Assembly: GCA_028696165.1 (NCBI GenBank)
Contig: JAQVHQ010000007.1
Span: 1 to 41,915 of the forward strand
Reading direction: 5' to 3'
From: Lachnospiraceae bacterium
Lineage (GTDB): Bacteria; Bacillota; Clostridia; Lachnospirales; Lachnospiraceae
Length of the DNA stretch: 41,915 nucleotides
Part shown: positions 25,461-33,918 of the stretch, in pieces
Layout: the number at the start of each line of letters is the position of its first letter
Position numbering within the stretch: position 1 is the stretch's first letter
Made by a program: the position numbers and the translations under genes
The notes under the pieces: generated by a model
Told to the model about the DNA's origin: nothing
Seen by the model: the letters and a program-made list of their open reading frames with translations, nothing else
Database searches by the model: none

Positions 25461-28400
25461 TCACAGTTTTAGGTTCAGCACCCCCTTTATATGCAATAAG
25501 ATAATTGCAGATGCCAGCATCAATATCACTCCAGCTATAGTGCACCAATAGATTCCCATACCGCCCGCACTTGGCAGACTGTATATCGGTGTATCCTCGT
25601 ATGAATACACATGGGTTTTCATTCCATCTTCATCTATCTCAGTTTCATATGCTATCGGTGTATGATTACGGTCTGTAATATCCGGCACTGCCCCCTTATT
25701 CGCCAGGGTGATTTCCCATTCCAGAATACTCTTCGCATATCCAGCCGGTGCGCTGCTCTCCTTAAGGATATAGTTTCCTGCTTCCATATCTTCTGTGGCT
25801 ATGGATTCTCCTGACGCTGTAGTCCAGTTTATCACTCCATCCGAATCGGAAATGCCGCTATAGACAACGTTGGTGGTGCTGTCCGTCAAGGTAAATACAG
25901 CTCCTGCCAGCAATGGATGTTCTCCCTGGTCATTTAGACTGCTGCTTACCTTCAATATCTTCCAGCGCTCATTTTTTGTATTTGTGATAACTGTTGTCTC
26001 TGTATTGCTTTGTTCTTCCGGTATCTGTGCTTCATATCCTTCCAGGGTTTCCTCGCCCACATAGTATTGAATCTCTGCACGTTTATCCAGATGAGTTTCT
26101 TCATCTATGTAGTAATGATACTTCGGAAGATTTTCCCAGGTGTATTTCCACTCTCCCTGTGCTGTGATTTCTGCATTTGCAGGATTTAGATAGGTAAGTG
26201 TCATAAGTTCCTCACCTATGGTGGTTTTAGCCAGCAGATTTAAAGTAACCTCACTGGCTGGGGTTCCCACCCATTGTTTCCTGGCCAGACGGGATATACT
26301 GTCAATCTGTATGACTGGTTTATCGTAGTGAGCCGGATCTTTTTCTACACCATTTTCCTTGTAAGCTACAACCGCATTGGCATTATCATTGGAATAGAAA
26401 CCTTCCTTTGCACTGCTGGTGTCATTACCCGGTGCGTCTGTATTGGCATCTCCCACTGCATTGTATGCACCATTTTGCATATATTCTACTGCTGCAGCTT
26501 CACTTGGTATGATGTTAAACCGGACACTGTAAGTGACTCCGTCCTCCAATTCCTTACCATTTCGAATGCTGACTCCCACAACCTTATTCTCATAATCCAT
26601 GGTGGTTATGGTGTAATCCATATATTCACTCAACTGAGTCTCCGCCCCATTTTTGCTGCTGTATACAGAGATTTGTGGGTGATAAGTTCTTCCACCCACA
26701 GTGGTCTCTGTATTTTTATCAAAGGCGAACCCGGTATAAGTACTTAATGTATCTTTGATGGTAACTGCACTGTATGCCGGGCGCAGGATACCATTTGCTA
26801 TAGTCTGAAAACTGGTTTTCATGCTCTCGGCATTATTGCCCTGCAGTTCTGTTGCCCCGACCGCTGCGGCAAATTTATCGCATTTGTTATCAGAAGATGG
26901 ATTGGCATCAATCACATATTTATTGGTAGAGTTTGCAGACAGGATGGCGGAATTCTTCCACTCAGTAACTGCTGCTGCATAATTCTTTCCATTTGGGAAT
27001 CCGCTCTCTGCAGGGTCCGAGTTACCATTTCCAAGTGTAGTTCCTGCCAGCGTATTCGTATTGGTAATGCTTCCTATCCTAAAAGTTGGGTCTCCATCTG
27101 TAAGAAAGAGGACGTATTTTCTGGTATTCACCGGGCGGGCGCTTAAGTTCTGTGCTCCCTTATAGATTCCTGCCTGCCAGTTCGTTCCTCCGCTTCCAGT
27201 TCCCAAAGTAAAGAAATTATTGCTGTTGGATGTAAGAGATATGGAATCCAATGACGTCCAATCCTTGCCAAGCCATGCATCACCGCCTGTTGATTGTGAA
27301 GCATTTGTGCTGTTTTGCGACTGCAGCCGTGAATCACTGCTAAAGGTTACTGCTGCCAGATTAATAGATACCTTTTGTGTATCTGCTGATTTTAATGTCT
27401 GGAGCAGCGTCTGTATTGCACTGTTTACATTACTGATACGTGAACCGGTATTCATACTGTAAGATTTATCTATAATCAGCAGTATATCTATCGGTGTTGC
27501 TTCACCTACAACTCCGGTTACATCTAAGGATAAAGTATAATCCTCTTCATTTTTCCGGATAGTCTTTTGGTGGTCCGGGGTTCCAAGTTCCGGCAATGTA
27601 CCTTCGCCTCCCCCACCGCCACCGGATCCTGACTCATTTTTATAGACCAGATAGAGTTCTCCTGTTGGAGGATTTCCCCAGTCCGTGAGAGTAAGCCATG
27701 TGGTCCAGCTGTTTCCGTTGTCATACTGTATACGATAATTGTTATTGGAACTTCGATACCGTAATTGTGTGACTGCTGTTCCCTGATAACTGCCTATTGC
27801 TGCTTTTACAAATGTATAATTATATATTTCCTTCTGATAACTGCCTAGACTAATCACACTTCTGTCTGTGGTGCTGCCATTTACATTATCCGCAGCTACA
27901 TCAAGGATCTCATTGCCTTCGGTATCTACATAATGTACATTTACTTTGGCCGCGGTCCAGCTGTTTACCAGCCATGTTATGGTAAAGGTTGAAAAGCTTC
28001 CGGTGACAAATTCGGCCTTTTGCACTTTACCGGTATCTGTGGTGGTTACCACTGCTGCTTTGTCATTACCTGCCGACAAATCTGCAACATTTTCCACTTC
28101 ACCGATGCTGTTTTCTTCCAGATGCATGACAGTTACATCTATGTCTGTATCCCCATCGGCACTGGAATCGACTTGCTCTGGAATTGTTTCTTTTTTATAC
28201 TCTATAGTTACTTTTATATTTCCCTCTGGTTCTATCTCAACTCCCTGCGCATCTAAGATACTGATGTCATAAGCCAGAAATCCTGCTATGGCGTATTCCT
28301 CTCCATCTGCTTTCTTATCCAGCTGTTCTTTTACTGCCTGATACTTTTCGGCTGTGTCAGCCTCTTGTGACAGTATTGGTACCACCTGCAAGGATGCTCC

Positions 28401-29543
28401 CTCTGGAATATCACTTTCCTTATCCGCAGCTGCGCTGATTCGTACATCTTCATTTTCATAAGTCAAAGCTGCCGGTTTCTGTGTTTCTTCCGGTTCCGGT
28501 ACTTCTAGTTCCGGTACTTCCGGTTCTGCCGCCGGCTTTTCCTGTTCCACATAGCATCCATACAGCGTAGAGCGTCTTCCTTCCAATTGTATCCATCCGG
28601 CAGTCTTCTCTGCATTCAGACTAATCCATGAAGAATCATAATCACTCAGGTTTTCCAGGCTCTGCCCTGCTCCCTGAAGAATATCGATTAATTCGCTTTC
28701 CTGCATAATTTCCATAATCTGAGGTTCTATATTGCCCGCTATGGAGTTCGCTGGATTATAGTAGAATACATGTGCCTTTTTTGTATCCTCTATTAGAAAA
28801 TTATCACGTTCTATCGTTATTAATATCTCTTTCCCCGGTTCTGCCGGCTGGCCATTTACTTTAAACTGAATATTGTATAGAAAATAATTTCCTAATATGG
28901 AATCCTGTGGAAGTGATTCGCTCATTAATGTTCTGAGTGCTGCATCCATCCCTGCATCTGCTTCGGATACTTCCATGGTTACCTGCGGTGCTGTATTCTC
29001 TGAGCTAACTGCCAACGTATCTGCCTGAAATGTTCCTTCCGGAATATTTGCTGTAATCGTACTGACCACATTACCATTTGCATCCACAAACTGATGTCTT
29101 AATTCCATTGCCGGCTGAACAACTGTGGTGGCGCTATTGCCGTTCTCACCGGAGTCTTCTGCCGGAATCTCTTCGGACTGCTGTGATTGTGCAATCCCCT
29201 GCTGCGATTCTGGCTGTTGTGGTTCTGACTGTTGTGGCTCTGACTGTTGTGGCTCTGACTGTTGTGGCTCTGGTTGTGGTTCTGCTTGCGACGGTGCCGA
29301 CTGAGATTCAGCTGATTGCTGTGGCTCTGATTGCTGTGGGCCTGCCGATTCAGGTGAATCCACATCAGCTATTGCCTCGCTTTCAGCTGCAGCGTTCATA
29401 GACTGGCCGGCCGCTGCAGTCGCGGCTTCCACCGACTCACTGCTGCTGGCTACATCATCTGCCACTGCTTGAATGGTATACCCCAGAACCAATACCATGC
29501 AAAGCAGAATCGCTAATAATCTTTTCTTTATTTTACTTTTCAT
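25461..29543 (-). CDS. Giant pilus tip adhesin with von Willebrand A domain and LPSAGG
   Basis: A 1360-residue surface adhesin. Layout: signal peptide 1-29; Ser/Gln/Pro/Glu repeats 66-118; beta-rich modules to about 530; MucBP-like segment (VNVHYVDTEGNE, about 535-635); Gly-run linker 641-646; von Willebrand A domain about 684-925 with MIDAS residues D692-x-S694-x-S696 and TDGD at 815-818. Cna-B-like domain follows about 1090-1190 (RKQWVGTPASEVTLNLLAK) and a SpaA-like domain about 1195-1290 with E-box YILKESSAPAGYA. The tail is LPSAGG (1323-1328), helix and Lys. Such tip proteins bind host or matrix ligands. AGGAGG precedes the ATG, which overlaps the small upstream gene by 11 bases. Confidence 0.92.
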   Translation of the reverse strand: MKSKIKKRLLAILLCMVLVLGYTIQAVADDVASSSESVEAATAAAGQSMNAAAESEAIADVDSPESAGPQQSEPQQSAESQSAPSQAEPQPEPQQSEPQQSEPQQSEPQQPESQQGIAQSQQSEEIPAEDSGENGNSATTVVQPAMELRHQFVDANGNVVSTITANIPEGTFQADTLAVSSENTAPQVTMEVSEADAGMDAALRTLMSESLPQDSILGNYFLYNIQFKVNGQPAEPGKEILITIERDNFLIEDTKKAHVFYYNPANSIAGNIEPQIMEIMQESELIDILQGAGQSLENLSDYDSSWISLNAEKTAGWIQLEGRRSTLYGCYVEQEKPAAEPEVPELEVPEPEETQKPAALTYENEDVRISAAADKESDIPEGASLQVVPILSQEADTAEKYQAVKEQLDKKADGEEYAIAGFLAYDISILDAQGVEIEPEGNIKVTIEYKKETIPEQVDSSADGDTDIDVTVMHLEENSIGEVENVADLSAGNDKAAVVTTTDTGKVQKAEFVTGSFSTFTITWLVNSWTAAKVNVHYVDTEGNEILDVAADNVNGSTTDRSVISLGSYQKEIYNYTFVKAAIGSYQGTAVTQLRYRSSNNNYRIQYDNGNSWTTWLTLTDWGNPPTGELYLVYKNESGSGGGGGGEGTLPELGTPDHQKTIRKNEEDYTLSLDVTGVVGEATPIDILLIIDKSYSMNTGSRISNVNSAIQTLLQTLKSADTQKVSINLAAVTFSSDSRLQSQNSTNASQSTGGDAWLGKDWTSLDSISLTSNSNNFFTLGTGSGGTNWQAGIYKGAQNLSARPVNTRKYVLFLTDGDPTFRIGSITNTNTLAGTTLGNGNSDPAESGFPNGKNYAAAVTEWKNSAILSANSTNKYVIDANPSSDNKCDKFAAAVGATELQGNNAESMKTSFQTIANGILRPAYSAVTIKDTLSTYTGFAFDKNTETTVGGRTYHPQISVYSSKNGAETQLSEYMDYTITTMDYENKVVGVSIRNGKELEDGVTYSVRFNIIPSEAAAVEYMQNGAYNAVGDANTDAPGNDTSSAKEGFYSNDNANAVVAYKENGVEKDPAHYDKPVIQIDSISRLARKQWVGTPASEVTLNLLAKTTIGEELMTLTYLNPANAEITAQGEWKYTWENLPKYHYYIDEETHLDKRAEIQYYVGEETLEGYEAQIPEEQSNTETTVITNTKNERWKILKVSSSLNDQGEHPLLAGAVFTLTDSTTNVVYSGISDSDGVINWTTASGESIATEDMEAGNYILKESSAPAGYAKSILEWEITLANKGAVPDITDRNHTPIAYETEIDEDGMKTHVYSYEDTPIYSLPSAGGMGIYWCTIAGVILMLASAIILLHIKGVLNLKL
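29209..29278. repeat. In-frame 15-bp repeat in the tip adhesin gene
   Basis: Three perfect 15-bp units TCTGACTGTTGTGGC (29224-29268) flanked by degenerate ones encode repeated Gln-Gln-Ser-Glu-Pro. Length change would keep the reading frame and alter the stalk near the N-terminus. Confidence 0.75.
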
Positions 29544-29727
29544 GGCTTCCTCCTTCTATTCCTTCCTTACCGTCTAATGCTCCATCTATCAGTTTCAACA
29601 ACTCTAATACACTTCGAAAGCTCTTCTCCCGGCGCTCTTCCACCCAGGTCAGACTTCCCTGCCAGGTGGCATTTTCCCGATACCGGATTTTTAATATAAA
29701 TGTTCCATTCTGTTTTTTTTCATTCAT
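29533..29727 (-). CDS. Small WQG-family protein, copy 1 (unknown function)
   Basis: A 64-residue soluble protein with no signal peptide or membrane helix, overlapping the tip adhesin start by 11 bases and thus first gene of the fibre operon. Its core ENATWQGSLTWVEE, then SFRSVLELLKLIDGAL, matches the protein at 30282-30476: 18 of 34 core residues are identical without gaps, and both proteins are 64 residues long. The conserved Trp-Gln-Gly, Trp-Val and Phe-Arg-Ser-x-Leu-Glu-Leu positions argue for a real folded domain, perhaps strand-strand-helix. Function unknown. Position suggests an operon-linked regulator or secretion factor; AAGGGG lies upstream. Confidence 0.75.
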   Translation of the reverse strand: MNEKKQNGTFILKIRYRENATWQGSLTWVEERREKSFRSVLELLKLIDGALDGKEGIEGGSHEK

Positions 29728-29820
29728 ATCAGTCTCATCGCCCCTTTATATGAAGTGAAGCTTTATTGTTTGCTGTTGTCACTTATGATTAGGCAAACTG
29801 GAATTTAGGTTACTCTTATA

Positions 29821-29892
29821 CTTATATTCAGAATACTAGTGTTTTGTCACAAAGTTGTCTCACTATTATAATGTATTTTTATAATATGTCAC
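29821..29892 (-). promoter_or_regulatory. Promoter region of the surface-fibre operon
   Basis: Upstream promoter on the minus strand: -35 GTGACA (29887-29892), 16-base spacer, perfect -10 TATAAT (29865-29870). A second candidate: GTGACA (29845-29850), 18-base spacer, TATAAG (29821-29826). GTGACA recurs once more at 29776-29781, so the box may also be a regulator site. Confidence 0.6.
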
Positions 29893-30183
29893 AATTTATC
29901 TTATATAGTCATATTTATATATTCTCTTATGTTCCCTTGGTTTAAATGGTGAATTGAACTGAATGATTATTCGATTTGACAGCATAATTATGCATTATGA
30001 ATGTATAGCAGAAAATTGAATTATAAATAGTAAAGAATGGCCTAACGTGGTTACCGTCTTTATATGGCAAAAAGTACCCCGGATATCTGCATATGTGACC
30101 TGAAATTGATCCACTGGACTAATTTACGCATGCATGGCAACTTAAAATTGGTACGCCAGCGGCTTTATCTTCTTTCAAGATAA

Positions 30184-30248
30184 AAACAGCCATTTCATAA
30201 AATCAAATTGTGTGTAAATTCAATCTGAATTTTGAAATGGCTGTTTTG
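30184..30248. terminator. Terminator after the second WQG-family gene
   Basis: A 15-bp perfect stem, AAAACAGCCATTTCA with its complement, encloses a 36-base loop. T-rich flanks on both sides allow termination in either direction. It separates the signal peptidase unit from the fibre operon. Confidence 0.75.
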
Positions 30249-30281
30249 TCTTATTTTCATATTACATGTTCATGTATTTCG

Positions 30282-30476
30282 TTACTTAATGTTATTATTA
30301 TCTCCCTTATTCAGCGCCGAATCCATCAATCGGATTAATTCCAGTGCGCTGCGAAAGGCCTCTCCCTTTTGACCATCGACCCACTCAAGAGTTCCCTGCC
30401 AGGAGTAATTTTCTGTGGAATGTATATCTATAACAAATACCTGGCTGTCTGAATCGTTCTTTTTGTTTCTGTTCAT
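30282..30476 (-). CDS. Small WQG-family protein, copy 2 (unknown function)
   Basis: A 64-residue paralogue of the protein at 29533-29727, core ENYSWQGTLEWVDG followed by AFRSALELIRLMDSAL. The start at 30476 is preferred over 30503: it has GAGG and CAGAAG upstream and gives exactly the same length as copy 1. It follows the SipW gene by about 190 bases and precedes a terminator, so it belongs to the signal-peptidase side. Soluble, with no signal sequence. Its function is unknown; two copies bracketing the start of one surface operon is unusual. Confidence 0.75.
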   Translation of the reverse strand: MNRNKKNDSDSQVFVIDIHSTENYSWQGTLEWVDGQKGEAFRSALELIRLMDSALNKGDNNNIK

Positions 30477-30572
30477 ATATATCTTCTGCCTCTTTGATTT
30501 CATGGAATTAAACAGTATGCAACGGTAAGTAATTCTCTGTGTGAAAATATCTAATATCTCTTCTTAATCTAT

Positions 30573-30601
30573 ATTCTATCACATTAAAATCACATATCGG
30601 T
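30573..30601 (-). promoter_or_regulatory. Weak candidate promoter before WQG copy 2
   Basis: A -10-like TAGAAT (30573-30578) has a GTGACC-like -35 about 19 bases upstream. TCTGTGTG (minus strand, near 30606) can pair with CACACAGA (near 30540), a possible leader fold of about 70 bases. Low certainty. Confidence 0.3.
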
Positions 30602-30664
30602 CACACAGAAACATTTTTGATAATTTTAGTTTGACTGAACTCACAGCAGGTTCCACTATATAAT

Positions 30665-31189
30665 CTATTCTCGACGGGTTCTGTTATCTATGATGGAAGC
30701 TATGATTTCCAAAAATATAGCTATTCCGATTACGCAGATAGCAGCTATCCTGCCCGGTCCTGTTGTCACAGTCTGAGCTATTCCCCCGACCACTGGTACA
30801 GAAAGTACAACTCTGCCGATGTAATTCTCATATGGTATAGGTTCCATATCATTCTGATCATTGGCATCTCCCTTGGTAATGAACTGTCCCATATTGGTAC
30901 TGTTGGTCACTACACGGTGAGTAATGATAGATGTGGTATCCATGACACTATAGAAAGCTATGATCTCGTCTTCTTTTACTTCTACCGGGTCTGCATATTT
31001 GATATATACCAGACTTCCTGTGGGAATTTCCGGTTCCATACTTCCGCTGATTACGGTGTAGATATGGTAGCCTACAAGTTTAGGCACTGTCAAGGGCAGA
31101 CATCCCAGAATCAATACTACTAATAAAATCGTGCCCACTATATTACAAATCAGAGCTATTGGATTCTTTTTATTCTTTCGTTTGCTCAA
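30665..31189 (-). CDS. sipW: SipW-type (ER-like) signal peptidase I
   Basis: A 174-residue membrane protease with two helices (about 11-35 and 143-166). The catalytic Ser lies in VISGSMEPEIPTGS (about 47-60), and His in ITHRVV replaces the bacterial Lys, which defines the SipW/eukaryote-type Ser-His group. TKGDANDQND is the conserved box D. In Bacillus, SipW cuts TasA-type precursors; two such precursors are encoded at 21342-22625, so the pairing is strongly suggested. Start is TTG at 31189 with AGAGGAAC upstream. It follows the type I peptidase gene after about 64 bases. Confidence 0.93.
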   Translation of the reverse strand: MSKRKNKKNPIALICNIVGTILLVVLILGCLPLTVPKLVGYHIYTVISGSMEPEIPTGSLVYIKYADPVEVKEDEIIAFYSVMDTTSIITHRVVTNSTNMGQFITKGDANDQNDMEPIPYENYIGRVVLSVPVVGGIAQTVTTGPGRIAAICVIGIAIFLEIIASIIDNRTRRE

Positions 31190-31253
31190 ATTTACGTTCC
31201 TCTTCTCTTTGGAATATCTTAATTATACAGGAAGCATAAGGGTTTTTCAACTT

Positions 31254-31871
31254 TTACTTCACTTTTCCCATACTGAAATGAACTTTTCCGGTAATCCTGT
31301 CTTTTACAATTACACCAAACGCCCGGGAGTCATTGGAATGTTCCCGGTTATCGCCCATGATAAAGTACTGATTTTCTCCTACAGTCACAGGATAAGTGAC
31401 TTCGCCTTCCTCCGGAAGTGTCTGACCGACCACATATGGCTCATCTATCAATGTATCATTGACATATACCTGGCCGTCCCGGACATCAATCACATCACCT
31501 TCTACACCAATTACCCTCTTTACATAGAAACTTCCCGATGGCATACGTACTGACACTACATCACCTTTGTCATAGTTTCCATGAATTCTGGTGTAGAATA
31601 CGATTTGCTTATCCTGCAGTGTGTAATCCATGGAATCTCCATCTACCATTGCAAGCCCGAAGACAAAATGAAATACCAAATACGTCACCAGCAGCAACAC
31701 TACCATCACCACTGCATCATATGCCAGACGATCCTTGAGATTCCAATATAATTTTCGCCGGCGCCATTTTAACTTCGGTTCTTCCACCACAAGTTCCTGA
31801 TCGAAAAGGTCACTGCTCATCTCTTCTTCTATATTATCTCTTATATATTTGTCAAATTTATCCTCTTTCAC
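31254..31871 (-). CDS. lepB: Bacterial type I signal peptidase
   Basis: A 205-residue membrane protease with a cytoplasmic N-terminus (about 1-45) and one helix (about 50-72). Box B FGLAMVDGDSMDYTL holds the catalytic Ser, box D YVKRVIGVEGD the Lys, and box E MGDNREHSNDSR is present. It cleaves general Sec signal peptides of exported proteins, probably those of the pilins and adhesin. Start is GTG at 31871 with AGGGGA upstream. Together with the SipW enzyme this gives the locus two processing routes. Confidence 0.94.
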   Translation of the reverse strand: MKEDKFDKYIRDNIEEEMSSDLFDQELVVEEPKLKWRRRKLYWNLKDRLAYDAVVMVVLLLVTYLVFHFVFGLAMVDGDSMDYTLQDKQIVFYTRIHGNYDKGDVVSVRMPSGSFYVKRVIGVEGDVIDVRDGQVYVNDTLIDEPYVVGQTLPEEGEVTYPVTVGENQYFIMGDNREHSNDSRAFGVIVKDRITGKVHFSMGKVK

Positions 31872-31916
31872 AATTATCCCCTTGTATCGATATTCTATGT
31901 GACATCATTTTATGAT

Positions 31917-31969
31917 AGTATAACACATTTTTTTATGAAATTGACAACTAAATTGTCTTTAGCTATACT
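31917..31969. promoter_or_regulatory. Overlapping divergent promoters between lepB and the GGDEF-like gene
   Basis: Plus strand: TTGACA (31941-31946), 17-base spacer, TATACT (31964-31969). Minus strand: TTGTCA (31942-31947), 19-base spacer, TATACT (31917-31922). The two -35 boxes share five bases, so polymerase cannot occupy both. A TGTGACA box lies at 31898-31904. Confidence 0.7.
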
Positions 31970-32009
31970 GTAAGAATGAAAGTGAAATCTTTCCATCGGA
32001 GGATACAGC

Positions 32010-32699
32010 ATGAAGAAGATAAACCGCATCAAAACTGCGCAGATGATTATATATATAATTCTGACGATAACCTGCATCATAATGGTTGCAGGAAATTCTG
32101 AGACTCGCAATCTGGTAGCTAAAAACCCGTATCTACTGACCATTTGCTCCATATTCTGGCTGATGGTTGTCATCAATTTCCTGTTTCTTTTCCTTGATTT
32201 CTATCATTTTGCCAATCTCCACAAGAGCATGCGCAGATTAAATAAAGCAGCTTATGCTGATTCTATCACGGGAATTCCCAATCGTTTCAGCTGCGATTCA
32301 CTGATTGAAAAGTATATAGGGAAACCGCTTCCTGCCAACATCGGATGCATCATGCTGGATATCACTAACCTGATAGAAATCAATCAGGAACTGGGCCGTG
32401 AAAATGGAGATGCTGCTATACGCCAGTTTTCTGATATTCTGCATCTTCTATCTGCAGGTGTCTGTTTCGTCGGACGAAACGGTGGTAATAAGTTTATCGC
32501 TCTTTTCGAAAACTCTACCCTGGAACAGCTTATCGAATTCTCCGAGCGTCTGGATGAGGAAATGGCCATACAGAATGATATTACGAATCTGGTTCCTGTA
32601 AAATATCAGTATGGAATTGCTTATCATGGTGAAGATGATTCAAGAGCCGTATCCATCACTGATTTAATCGCCCAGGCAAATAAGAAGATTTATAACTAA
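32010..32699 (+). CDS. Membrane protein with degenerate GGDEF domain
   Basis: A 229-residue protein: two membrane helices (about 8-27 and 41-63) then a GGDEF-type domain. DSITGIPNR (84-92) matches the family DxLTGLxNR start and CIMLDITN (113-120) the metal-binding strand. The signature loop reads GGNKF (158-162) instead of GGDEF, losing the acidic metal ligand, so cyclase activity is unlikely. Such proteins may bind GTP or c-di-GMP or act as partners. GGAGGAT precedes the ATG. It is followed 21 bases later by the sigma-like gene, so the two form an operon. Confidence 0.88.
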   Translation: MKKINRIKTAQMIIYIILTITCIIMVAGNSETRNLVAKNPYLLTICSIFWLMVVINFLFLFLDFYHFANLHKSMRRLNKAAYADSITGIPNRFSCDSLIEKYIGKPLPANIGCIMLDITNLIEINQELGRENGDAAIRQFSDILHLLSAGVCFVGRNGGNKFIALFENSTLEQLIEFSERLDEEMAIQNDITNLVPVKYQYGIAYHGEDDSRAVSITDLIAQANKKIYN

Positions 32700-32720
32700 T
32701 CAACGAAAGAGGGAGCATCT

Positions 32721-33785
32721 ATGGCAGAACTTGATTTTGAATATATGAGTACTCTGGTCGAACGTGCAAAGCGGCGCAACAGCAATGCATTTGCTGAGCT
32801 TTTCGCAGTAACGTACCAGCGGGAATACAATTTTGCTTACAGCTTTCTGGAGCATCCCTATCTGGCTCAGGATGCCATGCGGCAGCTATATCGGCAGGCT
32901 CTGCTTCATTTAAAGCAGCTGAAAGATTCCCAGAGTTTTATCTCCTGGCTAGACCGGATTAATCTTCGGGTATGTCTGCATATGGAAAGCGATGCAGTCA
33001 GCAGTTCCGGAGATTTAGATAGTTTAGAAGAAAAAAAGCAGCCGCCAGAGAGTCATATATTAGAAGATATTCTTCTTCGTCCGCTGGGTGAGGCCCAGGT
33101 GATACTGCTCTACTATTACTGTGATTATTCCGTCGAGGAAATCGGAGAAATCCTGGAACTTACCGCAAAAGAAGTTCAGAAGTATCTCTGGGCGGGACGT
33201 ACTGCGCTTTTATTTTCCCACAATCACACACATCATGATAATCGCGGAATATTTGGAAACATTTTTCATAGAAGATTCTCTAAACAGGAGGTTACTACGA
33301 ATCAGGATCCGGCGCATAAACGTATGGAACTGCCTTCTATGGATAATCGAAGCGCTGATATTCTGCTGAAATTTGTCTTGGAAGACTGTGGATATATTCC
33401 TCATACAAATTCTCTGGATGATGTGACAGAATCACGTATTTACAGAAAAGATAATTATGTCCTGCAGCGAGTTCTGATTGGCATTTTACTTTTTACCCTG
33501 ATATTCTTCCCGGTTCTTTTCCTGCTGCCTCAGGTGGATGTATCTACCAGTACTGACAGCACCAGAGAGGTTACAACTTATCATATCGCTGTCTCCTCAC
33601 CACTTCGCATCAAGAGCGTATTGGCATATACCCATAAGACCCCGGTTACAGTGTACGAGACTACTCCGAAGGAATACACGGTCACACCGCCTTCATCTGA
33701 CGATATCGTATTAGTCATCGTCACACTGGAAAATGGTCAGTATGTCCGATGCCAGATTGACAGCAGCGGAATTGTGTTGACTTAA
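32721..33785 (+). CDS. Sigma-70-like protein fused to a transmembrane anchor
   Basis: A 354-residue protein. Residues about 11-90 resemble ECF sigma region 2 (NAFAELFAVTYQREYNFAYSF), and 118-165 resemble region 4 with helix-turn-helix (RPLGEAQVILLYYYCDYSVEEIGEIL). A linker then leads to a transmembrane helix (250-270) and an extracellular C-terminal domain of about 84 residues. Sigma and membrane sensor are usually separate proteins; here they are joined, which suggests a tethered regulator responding to a surface signal. GAGGGAG precedes the ATG. Whether it still binds RNA polymerase is not known. Confidence 0.8.
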   Translation: MAELDFEYMSTLVERAKRRNSNAFAELFAVTYQREYNFAYSFLEHPYLAQDAMRQLYRQALLHLKQLKDSQSFISWLDRINLRVCLHMESDAVSSSGDLDSLEEKKQPPESHILEDILLRPLGEAQVILLYYYCDYSVEEIGEILELTAKEVQKYLWAGRTALLFSHNHTHHDNRGIFGNIFHRRFSKQEVTTNQDPAHKRMELPSMDNRSADILLKFVLEDCGYIPHTNSLDDVTESRIYRKDNYVLQRVLIGILLFTLIFFPVLFLLPQVDVSTSTDSTREVTTYHIAVSSPLRIKSVLAYTHKTPVTVYETTPKEYTVTPPSSDDIVLVIVTLENGQYVRCQIDSSGIVLT

Positions 33786-33918
33786 TACATCTAAGCCGCT
33801 CTGCAATCCGCCGGAAGGTTTATCCTGGAAGAAGATTGGACTTCCAGTAAAACTAATTTAGCATATACTCGGCCACCTGCTTGAGGTTGGATTTTTATTT
33901 TCTCAAGGCTTTCATGTT

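Larger units (their letters stand above)
29728..30281. other. Intergenic region between the two WQG-family genes
   Basis: A 554-bp stretch. It holds the fibre promoter (29821-29892), an AT-rich tract, a segment at about 30040-30160 that resembles insertion-sequence end repeats (CCAATTTTAAGTTGCC and TCAATTTCAGGTC on the minus strand), and a terminator (30184-30248). No gene is supported. Confidence 0.6.

Noticed and set aside
29730-30180. c-di-GMP (GEMM) riboswitch before the fibre operon
   Set aside because: Looked for because pilus operons in Clostridia can have one; the conserved core and tetraloop receptor pattern are not visible in either strand.
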